64,000 nt of DNA, from contig NZ_MQUA01000013.1 in NCBI RefSeq assembly GCF_002943715.1, positions 2,225,001 through 2,289,000 of the forward strand. Direction: 5' to 3'. This document shows, piece by piece, positions 7,200 through 17,266 of the stretch. This DNA is from Polaribacter filamentus. GTDB taxonomy: Bacteria; Bacteroidota; Bacteroidia; Flavobacteriales; Flavobacteriaceae. How positions within the stretch are numbered: the stretch's first letter is position 1; each line of letters begins with the position of its first letter. The position numbers were made by a program, and so were the translations under genes. The notes below the pieces were generated by a model. It had not been told where the DNA came from. It saw only the letters and a program-made list of their open reading frames with translations, and ran no database searches.

Positions 7200-8410
7200 A
7201 TTATTTCATTAACAATTTTAATTAAGTTTAAACAGACATGCTCAACACTCTCAAGTGAAAGATTATTATATATTGGCAAAGAAATCTCATTCTTATAAAG
7301 GTTGTAAGAAGATGGAAAATCTTTTATATCTAATCCAATACTTTTAAAATACGATAGCATTGGTAGAGGAATATAATGAACATTAACACCTATATCTAAA
7401 GAGGCTAATCTACTTATCAATTCATCTCTTTGCTGTTCTTCAAAACCTTTAATTCGTAATTGATACAAATGACATGATGATTTTCTATTGTCAACAGTAA
7501 AGGTTGGCAATATAGCCCATGAATGTTGAGATAAAATTGAATTATATTTTAAAAATATCTGCTCTCTCTCAGGTAATAAAATATTTTTATATTTCCTGAT
7601 TTGAGCCAAACCAATAGCGGCATTAATATCTGCCATATTTACTTTTAATCCATTAGTTGTAATATCATATTTCCAGCCGCCTATAGAATTTTTTTCAAAG
7701 GCAGTTTTATTTTGACCATTTAATGATAATAATCTTAATTCTTTAAGTATTAATCCATCTTCTTCCTCATCAAAAATTTTAAAAGTAATTGCTCCTCCTT
7801 CACCTGTCGTTATATTCTTAACTGAATGAAAAGAAAAAACACTAAAATCTGAAAATAATGGAGTAGGAACACCATCAATTAAAGATCCAATAGAATGTGC
7901 AGCATCTGAAAGAACAATAGGTCTTCCTATTTTTCTTTGAAAATCTGTTTTTGGATTAAATTTACTTCTAACACTTTCTTTATTTAGAAGTGTATTAAGT
8001 GCAATATAATCAATAGGAAGTCCTCCTAAATCAACAGGCATAATTGCTTTTGTCTTTTCAGTGATGGCTTTTTCGACTTCATCAATATTGATTGTAAAAT
8101 CACAGTTAACATCAACAAAGACACATTTTACACGAGAATTAATTACTGAAAACGCTGAAGCTGCATAAGTATATGTAGGTACAATAATTTCATCATCTTC
8201 GTCCAGATCTAACCATCTTATTAAAAGCAACATTCCTGAAGTCCATGAATTCACACATATCGTTGAACTCGTCTGGCATAATTCAGTTATTTGATCTTCT
8301 AATAATTTAACTTTAGGACCTGTTGTAAGCCAGCCTGTTTCATTTAAACAAGATAAAACTTCTTGATTCACATCTCTATCTATTAATGGGAGACAAAATG
8401 GTATTTTCAT
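7196..8410 (-). CDS. DegT/DnrJ/EryC1-type sugar aminotransferase
   Basis: This 404-residue protein is a PLP-dependent nucleotide-sugar aminotransferase. SFHSVKNITTGEGGA carries the PLP-binding lysine, and SDAAHSIGS is the preceding aspartate motif contacting the pyridine ring. It should transfer an amino group from glutamate to the 4-keto sugar made by the dehydratase encoded immediately downstream, with which it overlaps by 4 bp. It is slightly longer than PglE/PseC (about 380) because of an insertion near residues 150-170. It is the only sugar aminotransferase seen in the locus, so it could also serve the nonulosonic-acid module to the right. Confidence 0.87.
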   Translation of the reverse strand: MKIPFCLPLIDRDVNQEVLSCLNETGWLTTGPKVKLLEDQITELCQTSSTICVNSWTSGMLLLIRWLDLDEDDEIIVPTYTYAASAFSVINSRVKCVFVDVNCDFTINIDEVEKAITEKTKAIMPVDLGGLPIDYIALNTLLNKESVRSKFNPKTDFQRKIGRPIVLSDAAHSIGSLIDGVPTPLFSDFSVFSFHSVKNITTGEGGAITFKIFDEEEDGLILKELRLLSLNGQNKTAFEKNSIGGWKYDITTNGLKVNMADINAAIGLAQIRKYKNILLPEREQIFLKYNSILSQHSWAILPTFTVDNRKSSCHLYQLRIKGFEEQQRDELISRLASLDIGVNVHYIPLPMLSYFKSIGLDIKDFPSSYNLYKNEISLPIYNNLSLESVEHVCLNLIKIVNEII

Positions 8411-8424
8411 ATTTTTATTTAATT

Positions 8425-8598
8425 TTATTTTTTAGTTAGAAACCCTTTAGCAGTGCCTATACCATAAGTCAAATGTATTAATGGTATTATTAACAAATTA
8501 AAATATATTTTTAATCTTTTTCTTAAAAAAAACGTTTGCTTAATTCTAAAAAAAGTAATATAAAATAAATGAATAGCATATATATATATATCAATTTA
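8425..8598 (-). pseudogene. Detached C-terminal tail of the GT2 gene
   Basis: In the frame two bases away from the preceding open frame, the minus strand encodes a hydrophobic peptide ending IPLIHLTYGIGTAKGFLTKK before TAA at 8425-8427. ExoA-like glycosyltransferases end with a membrane segment and an H-x-x-YG-x-G phrase of this kind. The tail restores the usual length of about 320 residues if two frame changes are allowed, one at the A8 run (8609-8616) and one near the (AT)7 run (8578-8591). Confidence 0.55.
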
Positions 8599-8599
8599 A

Positions 8600-9388
8600 T
8601 TAGTATCGAAAAAAAAGATAGTATAAATCCAAAAAAATAAACAAAACAAATAATAACGGAACTAAATGCCTTAAACTAAGCGCATTATCAAAAAAAACAT
8701 CTGGCAAATACTTACCTATGTTATACATTTGTTTAAGGAGCTTTGGAATGGTATCCCTGCAGTAATAATCAGCCGACATTTTTATTGAAGTATAAAATTT
8801 ACCTTCACTTTCACTTATCCTTTTATGCATCTCATTGTCCTGATGCCTGATCAAGTCTTCCCTAAAATAGCCCACCTTTTTAAAAATATTAGCATCGTAT
8901 ATTGCATAAACTGCTGTGTCTGTATAACCGCTAGATTTTAATGATCTAAAGGAGTTACCAACACCCATTTTTAAAGATAATGCTTCTTTTATTATTTCAC
9001 CCCAATACCCTTTAGATTTAGTACTTAAAACCCCTCCAATTGCGGCTGCATCGATTACAGAGTGTAATCTAAGCCCTTCTTTTATGTAATTATTATGTAA
9101 TTTAGAATGTGCATCTGGCCTGCAGATATATTTACCTTTAGAATGCTTAATACCAATATTCCATCCTGGTGCTAAGGTTCTTTTTAGATTATCCAAAATT
9201 AAAAAATTATAATTTTGATTAGAAAGATATTCTTTTGCTCTTAATTTTGTATTATCAGAACTTATACCATCAACAATTATTAATTCCCATGTGTCATTTT
9301 GTGAAAATTGTCTCTCTATCGATTTTATACAATTTATAATATAATTTTCCTCATTCCTTACAACAACTATTACAGTAATTTCAATCAT
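8600..9388 (-). CDS. Family 2 glycosyltransferase, ExoA-like, 3' end broken
   Basis: The 262 residues form a GT-A glycosyltransferase: VVVRNEENYI near the N terminus, IIVDGISSDNT (about 38-48) and RPDAHSK, which replaces the DxD motif with a single aspartate as in ExoA-type enzymes. A hydrophobic segment close to the C terminus (LVPLLFVLFIFLDLYYLF) would anchor it in the inner membrane. ExoA relatives have two such segments; here translation stops after the first and the second lies out of frame in 8425-8598. It presumably adds one sugar to the lipid-linked repeat unit. It overlaps the propeller gene upstream by 4 bp. Confidence 0.8.
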   Translation of the reverse strand: MIEITVIVVVRNEENYIINCIKSIERQFSQNDTWELIIVDGISSDNTKLRAKEYLSNQNYNFLILDNLKRTLAPGWNIGIKHSKGKYICRPDAHSKLHNNYIKEGLRLHSVIDAAAIGGVLSTKSKGYWGEIIKEALSLKMGVGNSFRSLKSSGYTDTAVYAIYDANIFKKVGYFREDLIRHQDNEMHKRISESEGKFYTSIKMSADYYCRDTIPKLLKQMYNIGKYLPDVFFDNALSLRHLVPLLFVLFIFLDLYYLFFRY

Positions 9389-10625
9389 TTTTTTTCATCT
9401 AAATAAATCTCAAACAAACTTCTACTTCCTTCGTGAACCGAATCTAAATAAATTTTTTTGCCATCACTTGAAAATCTAGGATGTAAATCGCATCTAGTTT
9501 CTCCTGTATATTTTAAAGACTCAAAAAATTCTCCAACTTTATCAAGTTCATCATTCACTATATCATAAACAAACAACTCTTTCATTCTAGATTTGTTGGG
9601 ATAGGTATCAAATAATATTTTCTTGTTACAAAATGAAGGATGACCATCTCCCATATCTGATAATTGATTTGAGACTAATAAATGATTATTATTCTGAATA
9701 TCAATATAATAATATTGATCTTTTTTATTGGAACCCCTTAAATACCCTAGGACTGTTTTATCATCTATCCAAAAACAATGACTAACCATCCCATTATTTG
9801 AAATACATTTAAGATTACTCCCATCACTATCAGCAACATATAGAGCATCAAACTTAACTTTTTTAATTTCCCATCGATGTAAAAACATTATTTTTTTTCC
9901 GTTTGGAGATATCATTATGTGATTAAACCATTCTCTATCAACATCTTTATCAGTATAACTTTGCATTTCATTTAAGAAAAATAAATCTTTCTTTTCTCCG
10001 GAATTTAAATCTACTCTAAAAATATTACCATTAGCATAATCAGATTTCGTATACTTATGGCAACGATATCCATAATCCGGCCTAACCTCTGAAAGGATTT
10101 TATAACTTAAACCAAAAGCAACATTATCCTTTGAATCATAAATAGGATAATCAATACGTCTGTCATTTAAAGTAGTAATATTAATAATTCTAGAAATATA
10201 AATTTCATGTGTGAAATCATAGTCGTTAAAAATAAAATTATCATCATCTAACCACATTAATCTAGCTCCTTGTTGCCAATTATATGCTGCCGTTTTATAT
10301 TTTTTAACAATTATGTTTTTTTCTATATCAAAGAGAACTATATTTATTTTATTTTGGGAAGGTTTTTCTGAGGTAAATCCTACAATAACTTGGTGAAATA
10401 AGACATAATTGTTAGATAGATTTACTGGAGCTTTATCATAATAACCGAAAAAAGTTTCTTGATCAATTGTTGATGTTTTTTTATTAAATAGTTAGATAGG
10501 TACGTGTACTTTTTCCTGTTTAAAAAAAAGCTAACCATTTGATATTGTTTTTTTATATTTTTTTTTATTGATGGAAATTTAGATAAAAAAACAGACATCA
10601 GTCTTTCATATTTATTATACCTCAT
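9385..10625 (-). pseudogene. Beta-propeller (PD40/TolB-like) protein, frameshifted
   Basis: Two frames together make a protein of about 413 residues. The 5' part (10422-10625) starts MRYNKYERLMSVFLSKF and runs to YLSNYLIKK. One extra A in the seven-base run at 10476-10482 would join it to a frame reading TSTIDQETFFGYYDKAPVNL and on through the 290-residue open frame 9385-10257. The large part shows propeller blades of the kind ISPNGKKIMFLHRW and FSSDGKKIYLDSV, typical of TolB/oligogalacturonate-lyase-like folds. Such proteins occur beside glycosyltransferases in polysaccharide loci; their role is unknown. The ATG at 10255-10257 is internal, not the start. Confidence 0.65.
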
Positions 10626-10631
10626 TAGTAT

Positions 10632-11633
10632 CTATTTTAATAATTTAAATAACTCTTTTTTACTCTTTACTTCATCTATGCCCCAATATTTATTGACAAG
10701 TTCTTTTTGTTTTTTAGAAATTATTTTTAAGTATGTTTTAAAAACTTCTTCTACTTCATTAATTTCTTGGCTAACAATAATATATTCTTCATTAGTGTAA
10801 GTGCTATTATTTTCTTCCCCTTTACTATTAAAAGCCACCTCTGTTACTTTTTGTTTTGCTATCCAATGTGGCTTATTCAAATAGATACAGTATCCCAATT
10901 GTGTTCCTACACCGTTTGACATAGTATAATCCGATAATTTAATCATAGTTTTTAATCTTGATAAGAAATACCAATCGTATCTATGACCCGCTGAAAATAT
11001 TTTGTACCCTTCTTTTTTATAAACACTTGTTATTTTTTTATCTTGTGCCTGATCCCAAAACAATGAAATAACCACTGTATCAAAATCATTCTTAACACTA
11101 TTTATGTTGGCTATTAATAAATTAGTATCAAAATCTATCTTGGCTCCTGTAGCTGCATGAGCTGGAAAAACAAGCAACATTTTACCTAAATCATTTTTAA
11201 GATTATCAAAATCAGCATTAACCATATAGTCTTCTGCATAATGAATATAAGGACCAATTTTGATAACCTCTTTATCTGTTTTCTTTTTTATAAACTCTTC
11301 TCTGTGCCTGCTAAAGGTAATTATTTTTTTACACCACCAATTCTTTTCATCATCAGGAACATAAGAACCGAAAAAATATCCATGCTCCACGTAAGCATTT
11401 AATTGTTTTAAATCACAATATGTTTTTAATGAATACCCTAAACCAAAAAAATTGTTGTCAAAAATTAGCTCGTTATAGTATTTCCCTAAAGGGCTAGATA
11501 TTTTCCTAAAATTAAAAATTTCTTCAATTTTATTCTTTTGAATTAGAAATAATGCTTTTTTATTCCTAATTCTGAGTAAATAACAAATTAAATAATTAAT
11601 TAGTTTATTTTTAATTATTAAATGTCTAATCAT
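10632..11633 (-). CDS. Unknown protein of the polysaccharide locus, possibly a transferase
   Basis: I do not recognise the family with certainty. From the ATG at 11631-11633 the product has about 333 residues; an upstream ATG would overlap the polymerase gene by 47 bp, so the later one, overlapping by 8 bp, is preferred. It has a basic hydrophobic N terminus, then AYVEHGYFFG, IGPYIHYAED, LLVFPAHAATG and TMSNGVGTQLGYCIYL. The pattern (His-Gly turn, central IGPYI, late SNG.GT.LGY) is compatible with a GT-B-like transferase acting on lipid-linked sugar. This is inference. It is co-transcribed with the polymerase gene. Confidence 0.6.
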   Translation of the reverse strand: MIRHLIIKNKLINYLICYLLRIRNKKALFLIQKNKIEEIFNFRKISSPLGKYYNELIFDNNFFGLGYSLKTYCDLKQLNAYVEHGYFFGSYVPDDEKNWWCKKIITFSRHREEFIKKKTDKEVIKIGPYIHYAEDYMVNADFDNLKNDLGKMLLVFPAHAATGAKIDFDTNLLIANINSVKNDFDTVVISLFWDQAQDKKITSVYKKEGYKIFSAGHRYDWYFLSRLKTMIKLSDYTMSNGVGTQLGYCIYLNKPHWIAKQKVTEVAFNSKGEENNSTYTNEEYIIVSQEINEVEEVFKTYLKIISKKQKELVNKYWGIDEVKSKKELFKLLK

Positions 11634-12975
11634 AACTATTTTGAAAACGATATAAAAACTTATAAAAAACATAACAAATTATCACAGAAGGTATAAAATC
11701 TAACAACCCAGCTCTTGGCATCCAAACTAAATTACCTATCCAAAACCAAGCAATATACCTTGTTGTCTCTGCTATAACAAACAAATTCTCTAAATATATA
11801 ATTGAATAACCCAATAAAATTGAAATTAAAAAAACTCCCATTTTACCTCCTAAAGCATACATTTCAGTTATATAACTACCTCCAAGCCCATGTCCAGATA
11901 AATAACTTGTAGTGGCCATTTCATAAGTTAATTTATGATCCAGACTTAATGTTTTCTCAACTCTTTTTAATGTGTGCCCTTTTAGGTCTGGATCATACAA
12001 GTATTTTACATAATCAACAACAGGTGCTAAAATGTAAAAATTACTAGGGTTTACAAAATTATTGGAATAATCAATAAAATATGCATGAGTGTAATAAGAT
12101 CCACTTAAACTTTGCATAACATAGAAAAGAACGTTATCAACCTTCGTGTCTTTTTCTCTTAGTTGCAATAAGAGTACAGATGAAAAAATAATTATTATTG
12201 AAAAATAAGCCAGTTTAATCAATTTTACTTTTTTGATACTTATAAATTTATAGTAATACCAGATAAAAAAAGCCAAAGGTCTAAACAAAGCACCCCTCGC
12301 TCCCTGTAAAATATTTAATCCATCAATAATAATAAATAAAAGCACTAAATATTTAAATTGCTTTTTATTATTAATATCTGTCAGTAGAAGAGGGAAAATT
12401 GTAACTAACAAATACCACGAAGCCCTTAAATAAAAAGGAGACCTTTTTAATCCTGTATAAAGAGTTATGTAACCACCATCTCTTACTTGAGCATAATCTA
12501 GCCAAAGTTTAGCTAAACAAAAAGGTATTAATATGTATATAATTATTTTAAGAGGCCTAATAATAGACTTATTTTTATCTTTTTTTAATTTAATTTTTTT
12601 ATAAAAAGAAGCTCCTATACCAGTACCAATCAATGCCAACGTTAATGAATTATTAACCTCTTTTATAGTATAACTAGATAACCAATAATTATTCCACTTA
12701 TCTGCAAACTCAGATGGGATTCCTAGAAAGATGTCAAGAAAAATTCTTCCCATAAGAAACAAACCAAAAGCATATAAAAATAAGTTCAAAGAATGAAAAT
12801 ATGAAAAATGTTTTATACTTGAGATTACTATAAATATATATGTTATAAACAGAAAGTATTTTGTATGATTAGTATTGGTATTAAATTGCAGATTAAATAA
12901 ATAAACACATATATATACCAATAGTAATAGAAGGTTACCATTTAAAAATAATCTAGATTTGATATATAATCTCAT
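11626..12975 (-). CDS. wzy: O-antigen/capsule polymerase (Wzy-like)
   Basis: The 449-residue product is almost entirely hydrophobic, with about ten to twelve predicted membrane segments and one larger loop (about 285-370) containing SYYTHAYFIDYSNNF and SGHGLGGSYITEM. This plan, highly variable in sequence, is that of Wzy polymerases, which join undecaprenyl-linked repeat units in the periplasm. The position between a glycosyltransferase and other assembly genes, and the presence of a flippase, Wzz and Wza in the same locus, support the call. Start is an ATG 4 bp after the preceding gene. Confidence 0.72.
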   Translation of the reverse strand: MRLYIKSRLFLNGNLLLLLVYICVYLFNLQFNTNTNHTKYFLFITYIFIVISSIKHFSYFHSLNLFLYAFGLFLMGRIFLDIFLGIPSEFADKWNNYWLSSYTIKEVNNSLTLALIGTGIGASFYKKIKLKKDKNKSIIRPLKIIIYILIPFCLAKLWLDYAQVRDGGYITLYTGLKRSPFYLRASWYLLVTIFPLLLTDINNKKQFKYLVLLFIIIDGLNILQGARGALFRPLAFFIWYYYKFISIKKVKLIKLAYFSIIIIFSSVLLLQLREKDTKVDNVLFYVMQSLSGSYYTHAYFIDYSNNFVNPSNFYILAPVVDYVKYLYDPDLKGHTLKRVEKTLSLDHKLTYEMATTSYLSGHGLGGSYITEMYALGGKMGVFLISILLGYSIIYLENLFVIAETTRYIAWFWIGNLVWMPRAGLLDFIPSVIICYVFYKFLYRFQNSYD

Positions 12976-12979
12976 AAAT

Positions 12980-14175
12980 TTAAACTTCCCTTAAAATAAA
13001 AGAATACCCGAATAACATTTTTTCAAGAATAAATTTTTCCTCATATAAGCGTCGTGAGAGTAATCCTTTTTCCTTAAATTTAATCCTATCATTTAGCGCC
13101 AACTCTAAGACTGCTTTTAATTCGTTTATAGAAGGGTTTATTAAATACCCATTCTCATTATTTATTACTTGTTCTGGTATGCCTGCAATATTTGTAGCTA
13201 TAATAGGTAAACCAACTCTCATTGCTTCGATTATACACATAGGCAAACCTTCATCTCTGCTAGTCAGTATAAAACCATCAGATTCTAATAAATATTTATT
13301 TACGTCATTAACTTGTCCTTTAAAAATAATTACATCAACTAAATTATTGTTTTTTACAAAAATATATAGATCACTCATTAATGGACCAACTCCTAACAAG
13401 TATATCTTTAGCTTTTTTCTAGCTTTTTCATCTAGTAGAGCAGCTGCTTTAACTAAAATGTCTTGACCTTTTCTTTCACTTATTGATGCAGCACAAGTAA
13501 GTATTAACTTGTTATTATCTATTTGTTTATTTTTAGGTATATAGGAAATATCTTCAATTCCATTATGAACAAAAAATACTTTTTTGAAATCAAAATCCTT
13601 ATGGATTTCTTTAAATAAAACGCTAGAGTTTTTTGAAACAAAACCAACTTTATCAATTTTAGATAATACAAATGTTTCCTTTCTCAACAAAGATCTATGA
13701 ATAAAGGTGTTTTTTAATCTAGGATAGTAATCAAAAAGCATTTTAAATGTATCTCCATTGGTATGTAATACTAATACTTTTTTTGTTTAATTTTTAAGTT
13801 TAATTTTAAATACAGATAGCAAGAGAAAAAATCATGAAAAAACATAACATCTGCACTTCTATTTTTCTTTAGATAGAACTTTAAAGATTTTTTTGCATTA
13901 AACCAATAAAGTCTATAAACTAAAAACCATGAAATAAAGAAATTTTTTTTAGCAATTCTTTTTAAATTACTTTTAAATGAAGGTTGAAAACCTATTTCAT
14001 TATTATTTCCTTTTTGACTATCTAAGTACTCTCCATCTAAGTCAAATATTTTCAACAAAATATTATTGTTTTGTAAGTAGGCAGTCCCTTTGACAAAAGA
14101 TTTCAAAACGGTTGATACACCCGTTTTAGCATTAACTCTTCCAAAGTATAAAATATCTACACGCTTCTGTCTCAT
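12980..14175 (-). pseudogene. Family 4 glycosyltransferase, split by one missing base
   Basis: The N-terminal part (13771-14175) begins MRQKRVDILYFGRVNAKTG and ends prematurely after KIKQKKY. One extra A in the seven-base run at 13778-13784 would continue it as KKVLVLHTNGDTFK into the frame 12980-13741. The C-terminal part has the GT4 donor-binding signature: LTCAASISERKGQDILVKA, then SRDEGLPMCIIEAMRVGLPI with the E-x7-E motif. The repaired enzyme would be about 395 residues, a normal GT4 length, acting at the cytoplasmic face on the lipid-linked glycan. The lesion is probably not real decay, as both halves are well conserved. Confidence 0.75.
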
Positions 14176-14186
14176 TAAATTTTTAT

Positions 14187-15456
14187 TTATATTTTTCTAC
14201 TAATATTATTCTTATTTATTTGATAAACGTGAGAGAGTAATTCAACAACTATTGAAAAAACAATAGCAAAAGCGAGAGTAATTAAATTTATATAATTAAA
14301 ATAATACAAAATGAGTATTAACATAAAATAAAATAAAAATGAGTAAATAATCCCTTTTGTAAATGATTTATCACAACTGTACGCAACTAAGGTCAAAGTC
14401 CCTTTGGAAGAGGTTAAAGCTAAAAGTAATAAAGAGATAGACATAATTTTAAAACATGTAACTGTAGATTCTAGAAAAATTTCATTTGACAAATAACTAA
14501 TAATTGTATTTGCAAAAAACAGAACAAATATCATGGCCAAAAACCCATATATTAACAATATGTATTCAATTTTTTATTTAAACTAAATGATTTTTCTACT
14601 GAAACCTTAGGGAAAACTGCTTTACTTAAAATTGTAATTGGTATTAATAACATTTTAATGATTTTTATTATCAAATCGTAAACTCCCACTTCGGAATAGC
14701 TAAAAAAATACCCAATTATAAATGTATTTAGATAGTCCTTAGTATTAGCAGAGATGTTTGAGAAGAAATATGCAAAACCACTTTTAAATTGCTTAGATAT
14801 ATCTACAAATGTTGGTAATTGAAAGTTTAAAACTTTACTAGATTTTAATGCTAAAATAACACCAAAAATTCCAGCAATTAGCATTGAAAAACAATTTATT
14901 GCAATAGCGACAATGTAATCATCAACTGACTTTACCAACAATATAATCAATATTAATGAGATTAGTTTAGTGGAAACCATTACATATGTAATAGTTTCCA
15001 TTTTTTCAATCCCTTGAAAATACCAGTCTGGGAATAAAACCCATCCAAATAAAGCAACAAGAGAAAGGTTATAAGCTAATTGGTACTGATATAAAAAATC
15101 TATGGTAAAAGATAGAATAATAATAATAATAGAAAAATAATAAAAATTATTGCTTTTACTATTAAAATAGTAGAAAATATTCTTGACATTTTATCTTTAT
15201 TCAATTTATTTTTTGCTATTTCTCTTGTGCCTGTTATATTAAACCCATAATTCACAAAAAGGACTGCATATCCTAAAACTGCTTGTGAGTAGGCCACTAT
15301 ACCATAATTATTTGTGCCTAAAACTTTAATTAAATATGGAAAAATAACCACCCCAATTAACATTTGAGATACTTGAAGAATAGATAAAAATGAAAAATTT
15401 TTAATTAAATTTTTATTCTTATGTAATGATTTCTTTAAATTGTACTTATTAATCAT
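14187..15456 (-). pseudogene. wzx: Polysaccharide flippase (Wzx-like), split in three frames
   Basis: Three adjacent frames make one flippase. 15100-15456 gives the N terminus (SFLSILQVSQMLIGVVIFPY, then NYGFNITGTREIA). A second frame from about 15105 to 14552 includes LFPDWYFQGIEKM, a hallmark of Wzx proteins. The third, 14187-14558, is the hydrophobic C terminus. One added base near the A4 run at 15107-15110 and one in the T6 run at 14570-14575 rejoin them into about 423 residues with some twelve membrane segments. Wzx moves undecaprenyl-linked repeat units across the inner membrane. It precedes the glycosyltransferase and polymerase genes in the operon. Confidence 0.78.
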
Positions 15457-15677
15457 TATTACTAATAATGCTATTTAACTTCCCATTTAGTCATTTCGAC
15501 TGAAGTAATATTTGTTGAATCCGTTATATAAAAAGTTGTAGCTATTTTCCTTATTCATACTCATTTGATTTTAGTAATCTTTCTCGCGTTGTTAAACTCT
15601 CATGTTCTTTATCTACCCAACTCAAGCATAAAATTAATATTAATTGAATCTAAATATGTGATTTCATCTCTTTAAAG

Positions 15678-16202
15678 CTAATTATTAATTAAAGATATTA
15701 TTATAGAATTCCAGTATCTTCCTTCTTCAAAGCAATTATCTCTCAATAATCCATCTTGTTTAAAATTAAAATCTTTTTTGAAAAAATTTATTTTTTGAGA
15801 ATCAAATTCATATAATTCCATCCAAATTTTGTGAAGATTTAAATTATTAAATCCATAATTTATCAATAACTTAACAGCTTCTTTAGCTATACCATCATTT
15901 CCAATATATTTATTATTAGCTCCAATATAAAAAGAAAAATCAGCAGATCTAATAACCCAATTTATGTATAATAACCCTGCTGCTCCAATCGGTTTTTGAG
16001 TTTCTAAATCAACAATAATAAACATGTAGTTAATATGTTTAGTTTTCTGTAAATTCTCAAACCACGCTTCTTGATCAGTTAAAGATAATTCTCTAACCTC
16101 TCTAAAGTGCTTTCTAAATTCAGTTATATTTCTCCAATCCCTTAAAAATGGTAAATCTTCTTTTTCAACAGCTCTTAAGCCTACTTTCTGTCCTTTGATC
16201 AT
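15678..16202 (-). CDS. GNAT acetyltransferase (PseH/RimJ-like)
   Basis: The 174-residue protein has the GNAT fold: GLRAVEKEDLPFLRDWRN at the start, PIGAAGLLYINW in the central strand, and the acetyl-CoA region around YIGNDGIAKEAVKLLINYGF followed by LHKIWMEL. It resembles PseH/LegH enzymes that acetylate a 4-amino group of a UDP-sugar on the way to pseudaminic or legionaminic acid. Its start overlaps the stop of the neuB-type gene by 4 bp, which supports that role. The region after it (15457-15677) holds no gene, only a fragment resembling the intergenic repeat seen near 39.3 kb. Confidence 0.8.
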   Translation of the reverse strand: MIKGQKVGLRAVEKEDLPFLRDWRNITEFRKHFREVRELSLTDQEAWFENLQKTKHINYMFIIVDLETQKPIGAAGLLYINWVIRSADFSFYIGANNKYIGNDGIAKEAVKLLINYGFNNLNLHKIWMELYEFDSQKINFFKKDFNFKQDGLLRDNCFEEGRYWNSIIISLINN

Positions 16203-17266
16203 AACTTAACTATTTTTTTTGTTAAATGTTCACCTGCGTCAATATCCATTAACAATTCCTTACCTATAAGGTTTATTTTTTCGAAGGGCTCAAAACCTTC
16301 TTCAGAAATTGGTCGCAATGAAATTAAATCAGATTCTAAAAGCATATGTCCTTTTTTAAGATTAGTATTAACTCTTAAACATCTTCTTTGAACTAATTTG
16401 GATTGTTCTTCATTTTTTTCTACAATCTTGATACCATCACCAAGGGAGACTAGTAACTCATATGATCTATTTACCATATCCCTCCAAGAATGGGGGTTCA
16501 TAGCAAACCCATGGTCAGGGCCTTCTTGATTATTATCATCTGTAAAATGCTTCTCTATTACTCTTGCTCCTAATGCTATTGCTCCTAAAGTTGTCGCATG
16601 ACCAGCAGTATGATCCGACAAACCTAAAACAGTATTTGGATAATCAATAGAAAATTGTTTTAACACATTTAAATTACAGAAATTATAATTCTCTTTTGAA
16701 CCAGTATAATTCGTATTACATTGCATTAAAACTAAATCTTTAGTTTTTTTCATTGCCATATTCATTACCCTTAAAACATCTTCATTCGTTGATGCCCCTG
16801 TTGCTATTAAAACAGGTTTGTTTTTATTTAAAATATAATCTATAATCTCTAACCATGTTATGTCGCCCGAACCTATTTTATATAAATCTACATAAGGATC
16901 AACTAAATCGACAGATTCAAAGTCGTAAGCACTTGTAAAATAATCGATTCCTACTTTGTCACACTCCTCCTTAAGAATCCTTGTCCAGTCTTTAGAAATA
17001 CTAGCATCTTCATAAACTTCAAATACTGATTTTTTCCACTTTGATTGATGTGAAAGTTTCCCTTTCATATTATCAAATCCTGCTTTACTTACAATTTTGT
17101 CTGCTTGGAAATTTTGAAACTTTGCCGCATCAGCTCCAGACTCTTTAGCTAAGTGAATTAATTCAATAGCTTTTTCAAGTGAACCATTGTGATTAGCACC
17201 TATATCAGCTATAAAATATAACGAATTATCATCTATTATTTTATTACCTAGTTTAATTGTGTTCAT
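16199..17266 (-). CDS. neuB: N-acetylneuraminate/nonulosonate synthase (NeuB family)
   Basis: The 355-residue enzyme condenses phosphoenolpyruvate with a six-carbon N-acetylated sugar to give a nine-carbon sialic-acid-like sugar. The TIM barrel (about 1-260) shows IADIGANHNGSLEKAIELI, SGADAAKFQNF, YKIGSGDITW and LGLSDHTAG. The C-terminal antifreeze-like SAF domain (about 290-350) shows RRCLRVNTNLKKGHMLLESD. All parts are present and the length is standard for NeuB/PseI/LegI. It sits between a CMP-sugar synthetase/reductase pair and an acetyltransferase in one overlapping operon. Which nonulosonic acid is made cannot be decided from this protein alone. Confidence 0.92.
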   Translation of the reverse strand: MNTIKLGNKIIDDNSLYFIADIGANHNGSLEKAIELIHLAKESGADAAKFQNFQADKIVSKAGFDNMKGKLSHQSKWKKSVFEVYEDASISKDWTRILKEECDKVGIDYFTSAYDFESVDLVDPYVDLYKIGSGDITWLEIIDYILNKNKPVLIATGASTNEDVLRVMNMAMKKTKDLVLMQCNTNYTGSKENYNFCNLNVLKQFSIDYPNTVLGLSDHTAGHATTLGAIALGARVIEKHFTDDNNQEGPDHGFAMNPHSWRDMVNRSYELLVSLGDGIKIVEKNEEQSKLVQRRCLRVNTNLKKGHMLLESDLISLRPISEEGFEPFEKINLIGKELLMDIDAGEHLTKKIVKL

